NCBI RefSeq assembly: GCF_051014685.1
Contig: NW_027478902.1
Location: forward strand, 62,001 to 126,000
Direction: 5' to 3'
DNA from: Ptiloglossa arizonensis
Lineage: Eukaryota > Arthropoda > Insecta > Hymenoptera > Colletidae
DNA length: 64,000 nt
The notes under the pieces: generated by a model
What the model saw: the letters and a program-made list of their open reading frames with translations, nothing else
What the model was told of the DNA's origin: nothing
Databases searched by the model: none
Position numbers and translations under genes: made by a program
In this document: piece after piece, positions 30,659-46,100 of the stretch
Position numbering within the stretch: the stretch's first letter is position 1
Layout: each line of letters starts with the position of its first letter

Positions 30659-30764
30659 GTTATACGTTATACGTTATACGTTATACGTTATACGTCATAG
30701 GTTATACGATACACGTTATTCGTTCTACGTAATATGTAATACTTTATACGTTTTACGTATATTC

Positions 30765-32036
30765 GTTATACGTTCTTCGTTACACGTTATACGTTATACG
30801 TCGTACGTTATACGTTACACGTTACACGTTATACGTTATACGTTATACGTTATACGTTATACGTTATACGTTATACGTTATACGTTATACGTTATACGTT
30901 ATACGTTATGCGTTATACGTTATACGTTATACGTTATACGTTATACGTTATACGTTATACGTTATACGTTATACGTTATACGTTATACGTTATACGTTAT
31001 ACGTTATACGTTATACGTTATACGTTATACGATATACGTTACACGTTATACGTTATACGTTCTACGTTATACGTTAAACGTTATACGTTATACGTTATAC
31101 GTTATACGTTATACGTTATACGTTATACGTTATACGTTATACGTTATACGTTATACGTTATACGTTATACGTTATACGTTATACGTTATACGTTATACGT
31201 TATACGTTATACGTTATACGTTATACGTTATACGTTATACGTTATACGTTATACGTTATACGTTATACGTCGTAGGTTACACGATACACGTTATACGTTA
31301 TACGTAATATGTAATACGTTATACGTTTTACGTTATTCGTAATACGTTCTCCGTTACACGTTATGCGTTACACGTTATGCGTTATACGTTATACGTTATA
31401 CGTTATACGTTATACGTTATACGTTATACGTTATACGTTATACGTTATACGTTATACGTTATACGTTATACGTTATACGTTATACGTTATACGTTATACG
31501 TTATACGTTATGCGGTATACGTTATACATTATACGTTATACGATAAACGTTATACGTTATGCGTTATACGTTATACGTTATACGTTATACGTTATACGTT
31601 ATACGTTATACGTTATACGTTTTACGTTATACGTTATACGTTACACGTTATACGTTATACGTTATACGTTATACGTTATACGTTATACGTTATACGTTAT
31701 ACGTTATACGTTATACGTTATACGTTATACGTTATACGTTATACGTTATAAGTTATACGTTATACGTTATACGTTATACGTTGTACGTTATACGTTATAC
31801 GTTATACGTTATACGTTATACATTATACGTTATACGTTATACGTTATACGTTATACGTTATACGTCATAGGTTATACGTTATACGTTATGCGGTATACGT
31901 TGTACATTATACGTTATACGATATACGTAATACGTTATACGTTATACGATATACGTTATACGTTATACGTTATACGTTATACGTTATACGTTATACGTTA
32001 TACGTTATACGTTATACGTTATACGCTATACGTTAC
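30765..32036. repeat. Heptamers in constant phase, entry to the right-hand half
   Basis: From here every landmark tested starts at a multiple of seven. The segment holds the isolated GTCGTAG cassette at 31,269, the first GTTATGC GGTATAC pair near 31,510 and the GTCATAG GTTATAC cassette near 31,863. These belong to the repeat family that fills the next 11 kb. No gene. Confidence 0.82.
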
Positions 32037-32423
32037 ATGTTATACGTTATACATTATACGTTATACGTTATACGTTATACGTTATACGTTATACGTTATA
32101 CGTTATACGTCATAGGCTATACGTTATACGATATACGTTATACGTTATACGTTATACGTTATACGTTATACGTTATACGTTATACGTCATACATTATACG
32201 TTATACGTTATACGTTATACGTTATACGTTATACGTTATACGTCATAGGTTATACGTTATACGTTATGCGGTATACGTTATACATTATACGTTATACGAT
32301 ATACGTTATACGTTATGCGTTGTGCGTTCTTCGTTACACGTTATACGTTATTCGGTATGCGTTATACGTTATACGTTATACGTTATACGTTATACGTTAT
32401 ACGTTATACGTTATACGTTATAT

Positions 32424-32878
32424 GTTATACGTTATACGTTATACGTTATACGTTATACGTTATACGTTATACGTTATACGTTATACGTTATACGTTATAC
32501 GTTATACGTTATACGTTATACGTTATACGTTATACGTTATACGTTATACGTTATACGTTATACGTTATACGTTATACGTTATACGTTATACGTTATACGT
32601 TATACGTTATACGTTATACGTTATACGTTATACGTTATACGTTATACGTTATACGTTATACGTTATACGTTATACGTTATACGTTATACGTTATACGTTA
32701 TACGTTATACGTTATACGTTATACGTTATACGTTATACGTTATACGTTATACGTTATACGTTATACGTTATACGTTATACGTTATACGTTATACGTTATA
32801 CGTTATACGTTATACGTTATACGTTATACGTTATACGTTATACGTTATACGTTATACGTTATACGTTATACGTTATAC
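32424..32878. repeat. Longest pure heptamer run seen (65 units)
   Basis: 455 bp of canonical GTTATAC without a substitution, between a GTTATAT unit (32,417-32,423) and a GTCATAG unit (32,879). Pure runs of this length are the expected mark of recent local expansion. Confidence 0.9.
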
Positions 32879-34453
32879 GTCATAGGTTATACGTTATACG
32901 TTATGCGTTATACGGTATACATTATACGTTATACGATATACGTTATACGTTATGCGTTATGCGTTCTTCGTTACACGTTATACGTTATTCGGTATGCGTT
33001 ATACGTCATACGTTATACGTTATACGTTATACGTTATACGTTATACGTTATACGTTATACGTTATACGTTATACGTTATGCGGTATACGTTATACATTAT
33101 ACGTTATACGATAAACGTTATACGTTATGCGTTATGCGTTCTTCGTTACACGTTATACGTTATTCGGTATGCGTTATACGTTATACGTTATACGTTATAC
33201 GTTATACGTTATACGTTATACGTTATACGTTATACGTTATACGTTATACGTTATACGTTATACGTTATACGTTATACGTTATACGTTATACGTTATACGT
33301 TATACGTTATACGTCAAACGTTATACGTTATACGTTATACGTTATACGTTATACGTTATACGTTATACGTTATACGTTATACGTTATACGTTATACGTTT
33401 TACGTTATACGTTATACGTTACACGTTATACGTTATACGTTATACGTTATACGTTATACGTTATACGTTATACGTTATACGTTATACGTTATACGTTATA
33501 CGTCAAACGTTATACGTTATACGTTATACGTTATACGTTATACGTTATACGTTATACGTTATACGTTATACGTTATACGTTATACGTTATACGTTTTACG
33601 TTATACGTTATACGTTACACGTTATACGTTATACGTTATACGTTATACGTTATACGTTATACGTTATACGTTATACGTTATACGTTATACGTTATACGTT
33701 ATACGTTATACGTTTTACGTTATACGTTATACGTTACACGTTATACGTTATACGTTATACGTTATACGTTATACGTTATACGTTATACGTTATACGTTAT
33801 ACGTTATACGTTATACGTTATACGTTATACGTTATACGTTATAAGTTATACGTTATACGTTATACGTTATACGTTGTACGTTATACGTTATACGTTATAC
33901 GTTATACGTTATACATTATACGTTATACGTTATACGTTATACGTTATACGTTATACGTCATAGGTTATACGTTATACGTTATGCGGTATACGTTGTACAT
34001 TATACGTTATACGATATACGTAATACGTTATACGTTATACGATATACGTTATACGTTATACGTTATACGTTATACGTTATACGTTATACGTTATACGTTA
34101 TACGTTATACGTTATACGCTATACGTTACATGTTATACGTTATACATTATACGTTATACGTTATACGTTATACGTTATACGTTATACGTTATACGTTATA
34201 CGTCATAGGCTATACGTTATACGATATACGTTATACGTTATACGTTATACGTTATACGTTATACGTTATACGTTATACGTCATACATTATACGTTATACG
34301 TTATACGTTATACGTTATACGTTATACGTTATACGTCATAGGTTATACGTTATACGTTATGCGGTATACGTTATACATTATACGTTATACGATATACGTT
34401 ATACGTTATGCGTTGTGCGTTCTTCGTTACACGTTATACGTTATTCGGTATGC

Positions 34454-34873
34454 GTTATACGTTATACGTTATACGTTATACGTTATACGTTATACGTTAT
34501 ACGTTATACGTTATACGTTATACGTTATACGTTATACGTTATACGTTATACGTTATACGTTATACGTTATACGTTATACGTTATACGTTATACGTTATAC
34601 GTTATACGTTATACGTTATACGTTATACGTTATACGTTATACGTTATACGTTATACGTTATACGTTATACGTTATACGTTATACGTTATACGTTATACGT
34701 TATACGTTATACGTTATACGTTATACGTTATACGTTATACGTTATACGTTATACGTTATACGTTATACGTTATACGTTATACGTTATACGTTATACGTTA
34801 TACGTTATACGTTATACGTTATACGTTATACGTTATACGTTATACGTTATACGTTATACGTTATACGTTATAC
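34454..34873. repeat. Second-longest pure heptamer run seen (60 units)
   Basis: 420 bp of canonical units between GGTATGC (34,447-34,453) and GTCATAG (34,874). It is the counterpart of 32,424-32,878 in the next higher-order repeat, and lacks the GTTATAT unit that bounds the first run on its left. Confidence 0.9.
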
Positions 34874-37800
34874 GTCATAGGTTATACGTTATACGTTATG
34901 CGTTATACGGTATACATTATACGTTATACGATATACGTTATACGTTATGCGTTATGCGTTCTTCGTTACACGTTATACGTTATTCGGTATGCGTTATACG
35001 TCATACGTTATACGTTATACGTTATACGTTATACGTTATACGTTATACGTTATACGTTATACGTTATACGTTATGCGGTATACGTTATACATTATACGTT
35101 ATACGATAAACGTTATACGTTATGCGTTATGCGTTCTTCGTTACACGTTATACGTTATTCGGTATGCGTTATACGTTATACGTTATACGTTATACGTTAT
35201 ACGTTATACGTTATACGTTATACGTTATACGTTATACGTTATACGTTATACGTTATACGTTATACGTTATACGTTATACGTTATACGTTATACGTCAAAC
35301 GTTATACGTTATACGTTATACGTTATACGTTATACGTTATACGTTATACGTTATACGTTATACGTTATACGTTATACGTTTTACGTTATACGTTATACGT
35401 TACACGTTATACGTTATACGTTATACGTTATACGTTATACGTTATACGTTATACGTTATACGTTATACGTTATACCTTATACGTTATACGTTATACGTTA
35501 TAAGTTATACGTTATACGTTATACGTTATACGTTGTACGTTATACGTTATACGTTATACGTTATACGTTATACATTATACGTTATACGTTATACGTTATA
35601 CGTTATACGTTATACGTCATAGGTTATACGTTATACGTTATGCGGTATACGTTGTACATTATACGTTATACGATATACGTTATACGTTATACGTTATACG
35701 ATATACGTTATACGTTATACGTTATACGTTATACGTTATACGTTATACGTTATACGTTATACGTTATACGTTATACGCTATACGTTACATGTTATACGTT
35801 ATACATTATACGTTATACGTTATACGTTATACGTTATACGTTATACGTTATACGTTATACGTCATAGGCTATACGTTATACGATATACGTTATACGTTAT
35901 ACGTTATACGTTATACGTTATACGTTATACGTTATACGTCATACATTATACGTTATACGTTATACGTTATACGTTATACGTTATACGTTATACGTCATAG
36001 GTTATACGTTATACGTTATGCGGTATACGTTATACATTATACGTTATACGATATACGTTATACGTTATGCGTTGTGCGTTCTTCGTTACACGTTATACGT
36101 TATTCGGTATGCGTTATACGTTATACGTTATACGTTATTTGTTATACGTTATACGTTATACGTTATACGTTATACGTTATATGTTATACGTTATACGTTA
36201 TACGTTATACGTTATACGTTATACGTTATACGTTATACGTTATACGTTATACGTTATACGTTATACGTTATACGTTATACGTTATACGTTATACGTTATA
36301 CGTTATACGTTATACGTTATACGTTATACGTCATAGGTTATACGTTATACGTTATGCGGTATACGTTATACATTATACGTTATACGATAAACGTTATACG
36401 TTATGCGTTATGCGTTCTTCGTTACACGTTATACGTTATTCGGTATGCGTTATACGTTATACGTTATACGTTATACGTTATACGTTATACGTTATACGTT
36501 ATACGTTATACGTTATACGTTATACGTTATACGTTATACGTTATACGTTATACGTTATACGTTATACGTTATACGTTATACGTTATACTTTATACGTTAT
36601 ATTTTATACGTTATACGTTATACGTTATACGTTATACGTTATACGTTATACGTTATACGTTACACGTTACACGTTATACCTCATAGGTTATACGTTATAC
36701 GTTATACGTTATACGTTATACGTTATACGTTATACGTTATACGTCATAGGTTATACGTTATACGTTATACGTTATGCGTTATACGTTATGCGTTATACGT
36801 TATACGTTATACGTTATGCGTTATGCGTTCTTCGTTACACGTTATACGTTATTCGGTATGCGTTATACGTTATACGTTATACGTTATACGTTATACGTTA
36901 TACGTTATACGTTATACGTTATACGTTATACGTTATACGTTATACGTTATACGTTATACGTTATACGTTATGCGGTATACGTTATACATTATACGTTATA
37001 CGATATACGTTATACGTTATGCGTTGTGCGTTCTTCGTTACACGTTATACGTTATTCGGTATGCGTTATACGTTATACGTTTAACGTTATACGTTATACG
37101 TTATACGTTATACGTCATAGGCTATACGTTATACGATATACGTTATACGTTATACGTTATACGTTATACGTTATACGTTATACGTTATACGTTATACATT
37201 ATACGTTATACGTTATACGTTATACGTTATACGTTATACGTCATAGGTTATACGTTATACGTTATGCGGTATACGTTATACATTATACGTTATACGATAT
37301 ACGTTATACGTTATGCGTTGTGCGTTCTTCGTTACACGTTATACGTTATTCGGTATGCGTTATACGTTATACGTTATACGTTATACGTTATACGTTATAC
37401 GTTATACGTTATACGTCATAGGTTATACGTTATACGTTATGCGGTATACGTTATACATTATACGTTATACGATAAACGTTATACGTTATGCGTTATGCGT
37501 TCTTCGTTACACGTTATACGTTATTCGGTATGCGTTATACGTTATACGTTATACGTTATACGTTATACGTTATACGTTATACGTTATACGTTATACGTTA
37601 TACGTTATACGTTATACGTTATACGTTATACGTTATACGTTATACGTTATACGTTATACGTTATACGTTATACGTTATACGTCAAACGTTATACGTTATA
37701 CGTTATACGTTATACGTTATACGTTATACGTTATACGTTATACGTTATACGTTATACGTTATACGTTATACGTTTTACGTTATACGTTATACGTTACACG

Positions 37801-40800
37801 TTATACGTTATACGTTATACGTTATACGTTATACGTTATACGTTATACGTTATACGTTATACGTTATACCTTATACGTTATACGTTATACGTTATAAGTT
37901 ATACGTTATACGTTATACGTTATACGTTGTACGTTATACGTTATACGTTATACGTTATACGTTATACATTATACGTTATACGTTATACGTTATACGTTAT
38001 ACGTTATACGTCATAGGTTATACGTTATACGTTATGCGGTATACGTTGTACATTATACGTTATACGATATACGTTATACGTTATACGTTATACGATATAC
38101 GTTATACGTTATACGTTATACGTTATACGTTATACGTTATACGTTATACGTTATACGTTATACGTTATACGCTATACGTTACATGTTATACGTTATACAT
38201 TATACGTTATACGTTATACGTTATACGTTATACGTTATACGTTATACGTTATACGTCATAGGCTATACGTTATACGATATACGTTATACGTTATACGTTA
38301 TACGTTATACGTTATACGTTATACGTTATACGTCATACATTATACGTTATACGTTATACGTTATACGTTATACGTTATACGTTATACGTCATAGGTTATA
38401 CGTTATACGTTATGCGGTATACGTTATACATTATACGTTATACGATATACGTTATACGTTATGCGTTGTGCGTTCTTCGTTACACGTTATACGTTATTCG
38501 GTATGCGTTATACGTTATACGTTATACGTTATACGTTATACGTTATACGTTATACGTTATACGTTATATGTTATACGTTATACGTTATACGTTATACGTT
38601 ATACGTTATACGTTATACGTTATACGTTATACGTTATACGTTATACGTTATACGTTATACGTTATACGTTATACGTTATACGTTATACGTGTTACGTTAT
38701 ACGTTATACGTTATACGTTATACGTTATACGTTATACGTTATACGTTATACGTTATACGTTATACGTTATACGTTATACGTTATACGTTATACATTATAC
38801 GTTATACGTTATACGTTATACGTTATACGTTATACGTTATACGTTATACGTCATAGGTTATACGTTATACGTTATGCGGTATACGTTATACATTATACGT
38901 TATACGATAAACGTTATACGTTATGCGTTATGCGTTCTTCGTTACACGTTATACGTTATTCGGTATGCGTTATACGTTATACGTTATACGTTATACGTTA
39001 TACGTTATACGTTATACGTTATACGTTATACGTTATACGTTATACGTTATACGTTATACGTTATACGTTATACGTTATACGTTATACGTTATACGTTATA
39101 CGTTATACGTCATAGGTTATACGTTATACGTTATGCGGTATACGTTATACATTATACGTTATACGATAAACGTTATACGTTATGCGTTATGCGTTCTTCG
39201 TTACACGTTATACGTTATTCGGTATGCGTTATACGTTATACGTTATACGTTATACGTTATACGTTATACGTTATACGTTATACGTTATACGTTATACGTT
39301 ATACGTCAAACGTTATACGTTATACGTTATACGTTATACGTTATACGTTATACGTTATACGTTATACGTTATACGTTATACGTTATACGTTATACGTTTT
39401 ACGTTATACGTTATACGTTACACGTTATACGTTATACGTTATACGTTATACGTTATACGTTATACGTTATACGTTATACCTTATACGTTATACGTTATAC
39501 GTTATAAGTTATACGTTATACGTTATACGTTATACGTTGTACGTTATACGTTATATGTTATACGTTATACGTTATACATTATACGTTATACGTTATACGT
39601 TATACGTTATACGTTATACGTCATAGGTTATACGTTATACGTTATGCGGTATACGTTGTACATTATACGTTATACGATATACGTTATACGTTATACGTTA
39701 TACGATATACGTTATACGTTATACGTTATACGTTATACGTTATACGTTATACGTTATACGTTATACGTTATACGTTATACGCTATACGTTACATGTTATA
39801 CGTTATACATTATACGTTATACGTTATACGTTATACGTTATACGTTATACGTTATACGTTATACGTCATAGGCTATACGTTATACGATATACGTTATACG
39901 TTATACGTTATACGTTATACGTTATACGTTATACGTGTTACGTTATACGTTATACGTTATACGTTATACGTTATACGTTATACGTTATACGTTATACGTT
40001 ATACGTTATACGTTATACGTTATACGTTATACGTTATACATTATACGTTATACGTTATACGTTATACGTTATACGTTATACGTTATACGTTATACGTCAT
40101 AGGTTATACGTTATACGTTATGCGGTATACGTTATACATTATACGTTATACGATAAACGTTATACGTTATGCGTTATGCGTTCTTCGTTACACGTTATAC
40201 GTTATTCGGTATGCGTTATACGTTATACGTTATACGTTATACGTTATACGTTATACGTTATACGTTATACGTTATACGTTATACGTTATACGTTATACGT
40301 TATACGTTATACGTTATACGTTATACGTTATACGTTATACGTTATACGTTATACGTCATAGGTTATACGTTATACGTTATGCGGTATACGTTATACATTA
40401 TACGTTATACGATAAACGTTATACGTTATGCGTTATGCGTTCTTCGTTACACGTTATACGTTATTCGGTATGCGTTATACGTTATACGTTATACGTTATA
40501 CGTTATACGTTATACGTTATACGTTATACGTTATACGTCAAACGTTATACGTTATACGTTATACGTTATACGTTATACGTTATACGTTATACGTTATACG
40601 TTATACGTTATACGTTATACGTTATACGTTTTACGTTATACGTTATACGTTACACGTTATACGTTATACGTTATACGTTATACGTTATACGTTATACGTT
40701 ATACGTTATACGTTATACGTTATACCTTATACGTTATACGTTATACGTTATAAGTTATACGTTATACGTTATACGCTATACGTTGTACGTTATACGTTAT

Positions 40801-43147
40801 ATGTTATACGTTATACGTTATACATTATACGTTATACGTTATACGTTATACGTTATACGTTATACGTCATAGGTTATACGTTATACGTTATGCGGTATAC
40901 GTTGTACATTATACGTTATACGATATACGTTATACGTTATACGTTATACGATATACGTTATACGTTATACGTTATACGTTATACGTTATACGTTATACGT
41001 TATACGTTATACGTTATACGTTATACGCTATACGTTACATGTTATACGTTATACATTATACGTTATACGTTATACGTTATACGTTATACGTTATACGTTA
41101 TACGTTATACGTCATAGGCTATACGTTATACGATATACGTTATACGTTATACGTTATACGTTATACGTTATACGTTATACGTTATACGTCATACATTATA
41201 CGTTATACGTTATACGTTATACGTTATACGTTATACGTTATACGTCATAGGTTATACGTTATACGTTATGCGGTATACGTTATACATTATACGTTATACG
41301 ATATACGTTATACGTTATGCGTTGTGCGTTCTTCGTTACACGTTATACGTTATTCGGTATGCGTTATACGTTATACGTTATACGTTATACGTTATACGTT
41401 ATACGTTATACGTTATACGTTATATGTTATACGTTATACGTTATACGTTATACGTTATACGTTATACGTTATACGTTATACGTTATACGTTATACGTTAT
41501 ACGTTATACGTTATACGTTATACGTTATACGTTATACGTTATACGTGTTACGTTATACGTTACACGTTACACGTTATACCTCATAGGTTATACGTTATAC
41601 GTTATACGTTATACGTTATACGTTATACGTTATACGTTATACGTCATAGGTTATACGTTATACGTTATACGTTATGCGTTATACGTTATGCGTTATACGT
41701 TATACGTTATACGTTATGCGTTATACGTTGTACGATATTCGTTATACGTTATACGTTATTAGTTATACGTTATACGGTATACGTTATACGTTGTACGTTA
41801 CATGTTATAAGTTATACGTTATACGTTATACGATATACGTTATACGTTAAACGTTATACGTTATACGTTATACGTTATATTTTATACGTTATACATTATA
41901 CGTTATACGTTATACGTTATACGTTATACGTTATACGTTATACGTTATACGTTATACGTTATACGTTATACGTTATACGTTATACGTTATACGTTATACG
42001 TTATACGTTATACGTTATACGTTATACGTTATACGTTATACGTTATACGTTATACGTTATACGTTATACGTTATACTTTATACGTTATATTTTATACGTT
42101 ATACGTTATACGTTATACGTTATACGTTATACGTTATACGTTACACGTTACACGTTATACCTCATAGGTTATACGTTATACGTTATACGTTATACGTTAC
42201 GCGTTATACGTTATACGTTATACGTTATACGTTATACGTTATACGTTTTACGATATACGTTATACGTTATACGTTATACGTTATACGTTATACGTTGTAC
42301 GTTATACGTTATACGTTATACGTTATACGTTATACGTTATACGTTATACGTTATACGTTATACGTTATACGTTATACGTTATACGTTATACGTTATACGT
42401 TATACGTTATACGTTATACGTTATACGTTATACTTTATACGTTATGTTTTATACGTTATACGTTATACGTTATACGTTATACGTTATACGTTATACGTTA
42501 CACGTTACACGTTATACCTCATAGGTTATACGTTATACGTTATACGTTATACGTTACGCGTTATACGTTATACGTTATACGTTATACGTTATACGTTATA
42601 CGTTTTACGATATACGTTATACGTTATACGTTATACGTTATACGTTATACGTTGTACGGTATACGTTATACGTTATACGTTATACGTTATACGTTATACG
42701 TTATACGTTATACGTTATACGTCAAACGTTATACGTTATACGTTATACGTTATACGTTATACGTTATACGTTATACGTTATACGTTATACGTTATACGTT
42801 ATACGTTATACGTTTTACGTCATACGTTATACGTTACACGTTATACGTTATACGTTATACGTTATACGTTATACGTTATACGTTATACGTTATACGTTAT
42901 ACGTTATACGTTATACGTTATACGTTATACGTTATACGTTATACGTTATACGGTATACGTTATACATTATACGTTATACGTTGTACGTTATACGTTATAA
43001 GATGTACGTTATACGTTATACGTTATACGTTATACGTTATACGTTATAAGTTATACGTTATACGTTATACGTTATACGTTGTACGTTATACGTTATACGT
43101 TATACATTATACGTTATACGTCATACGTTATACGTTATACGTTATAG

Positions 43148-46100
43148 GTGTTACGTTATACGTTATACGTTATACGTTATTCGTAATACGTTATACGTGA
43201 TACGTTATACTTTGTACGTTATACGTTATACGTTATACGTTATACATTATACGTTATACGTTATACATTACATGTTATGCGTTATTCGGTATGCGTTATA
43301 CGTTATACGTTATACGTTATACGTTATACGTTATACGTTATACGTTATACGTTATACGTTATACGTCATAGGTTATACGTTATACGTTATGCGGTATACG
43401 TTATACATTATACGTTATACGATATACGTTATACGTTATGCGTTATGCGTTCTTCGTTACACGTTATACGTTATTCGGTATGCGTTATACGTTATACGTT
43501 ATACGTTATACGTTATACGTTATACGTTATACATTATACGTTATACGTTATACGTTATACGTTATACGTTATACGTTATACGTTATACGTTATACGTTAT
43601 TTGTTATACCTTATATTTTATACGTTATACGTTGTACGTTATACGTTATAAGTTGTACGTTATACGATATACGTTATACGTTATTCTTTATACGTTATTC
43701 GTTACACGTTATACGTCATACGTTATACGTTATACGTTTTACGTTATTCGTTATACGTTATACGTTATACGATATACGTTATACGTTATACGTTATACGT
43801 TATACGTTATACGTTATACGAAATACGTTATACGTTATACGTTATACGTTACACGTTATACGTTATACGTTGTACGTTATACGTTATGAGTTGTACGTTT
43901 TACGTTATTCGTTATACGTTATACGTTATACGATATACGTTATACGTTATACGTTATACGTTATACGTTATACGCTATACGTTATACGTTATACGTTTTA
44001 CGTTATACGTTATACGTTATACGTTATACGTTATACGTTATACGTTATACGTTATACGTTATACGTTATACGTTATACGTCATAAGTTATACGTTATACG
44101 TTATACGTTATACGTTATACGTTATACGTTATGCGTTATACGTTCTACGATATTCGTTGTACGTCATACGTTATACGTTATACGTTTTACGTTATTCGTT
44201 ATACGTTATACGTTATACGATATACGTTATACGTTATACGTTATACGTTATACGTTATACGTTATACGTTATACGTTATACGTTATACGTTATACGTTAT
44301 ACGTTATACGTTATACGTTATACGTTATACGTTATACGTTATACGTTATAAGTTATACGTTATACGTCAAACGTTATACGTTATACGTTATACGTTATAC
44401 GTTATACGTTATACGTTATACGTTATACGTTATACGTTATACGTTATACGTTATACGTTTTACGTTATACGTTATACGTTACACGTTATACGTTATACGT
44501 TATACGTTATACGTTATACGTTATACGTTATACGTTATACGTTATACGTTATACGTTATACGTTATACGTTATACGTTATAGGTTATACGTTATACGTTA
44601 TACGTTATACGTTATACATTATACGTTATACGTTGTACGTTATACGTTATAAGATGTACGTTATACGTTATACGTTATACGTTATACGTTATACGTTATA
44701 AGTTATACGTTATACGTTATACGTTATACGTTGTACGTTATACGTTATACGTTATAATTTATACGTTATACGTCATACGTTATACGTTATACGTTATAGG
44801 TGTTACGTTATACGTTATACGTTATACGTTATTCGTAATACGTTATACGTGATACGTTATACTTTGTACGTTATACGTTATACGTTATACGTTATACATT
44901 ATACGTTATACGTTATACATTACATGTTATGCGTTATTCGGTATGCGTTATACGTTATACGTTATACGTTATACGTTATACGTTATACGTTATACGTTAT
45001 ACGTTATACGTTATACGTTATACGTTATACGTCATAGGTTATACGTTATACGTTATACGTCATAAGTTATACGTTATACGTTATACGTTATACGTTATAC
45101 GTCATACATTATACGTTATACGTTATACGTTATACGTTATACGTTATACGTTATACGTCATAGGTTATACGTTATACGTTATGCGGTATACGTTATACAT
45201 TATACGTTATACGATATACGTTATACGTTATGCGTTGTGCGTTCTTCGTTACACGTTATACGTTATTCGGTATGCGTTATACGTTATACGTTATACGTTA
45301 TACGTTATACGTTATACGTTATACGTTATACGTTATACGTTATACGTTATACGTTATACGTTATACGTTATACGTTATACGTTATACGTTATACGTTATA
45401 CGTTATACGTTATACGTTATACGTTATACGTTATACGTTATACGTTATACGTTATACGTTATACGTTATACGTTATACGTTATACGTTATACGTTATGCG
45501 TTATGCGTTCTTCGTTACACGTTATACGTTATTCGGTTTGCGTTATACGTTATACGTTATACTTTATACGTTATACGTTATACGTTATACGTTATACGTT
45601 ATACGTTATACGTTATACGTTATACGTTATACGTTATACGTTATACGTTATACGTTATACGTTATACGTTATACGTTATACGTTATATTTTATACGTTAT
45701 ACGTTATACGTTATACGTTATACGTTATACGTTATACGTTATACGTTATACGTTATACGTTATACGTTATACGTTATACGTTATACGTTATACGTTATAC
45801 GTTATACGTTATGCGTTATGCGTTCTTCGTTACACGTTATACGTTATTCGGTTTGCGTTATACGTTATACGTTATACGTTATACGTTATACGTTATACGT
45901 TATACGTTATACGTTATACGTTATACGTTATACGTTATACGTTATACGTTATACGTTATACGTTATACGTTATACGTTATACGTTATACGTTATACGTTA
46001 TACGTTATATTTTATACGTTATACGTTATACGTTATACGTTATACGTTATACGTTATACGTTATACGTTATACGTTATACGTTATACGTTATACGTTATA

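Larger units (their letters stand above)
25507..30764. repeat. Higher-order repeats of 1,334 and 1,843 bp with 36-bp sub-repeats
   Basis: A segment starting near 25,507 recurs at 26,841 (shift 1,334) and 28,684 (shift 1,843). Related partial heads lie at 28,061, 29,897 and 30,219. The segments share GTTATTG, GCTAGAC and GTCAATC markers. The lengths leave remainders of 4 and 2 modulo seven. These are explained by four GTATATTC 8-mers in the first interval, and by four 8-mers plus one 2-base deletion in the second. Confidence 0.87.
32037..43147. repeat. Higher-order repeats of 1,246-2,394 bp with a shared head
   Basis: A head reading ATG TTATACG, followed by an ATTATAC unit (both inside a GTTACAT-ATTATAC context), occurs at 32,037, 34,130, 35,789, 38,183, 39,793 and 41,039. 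Intervals are 2,093, 1,659, 2,394, 1,610 and 1,246 bp, all multiples of seven. Bodies share a cassette with GTTATGC GGTATAC, ATTATAC, GATATAC, GTTCTTC and GGTATGC in that order, present one to several times per repeat. Copies differ by blocks of whole units lost or gained. Confidence 0.87.
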
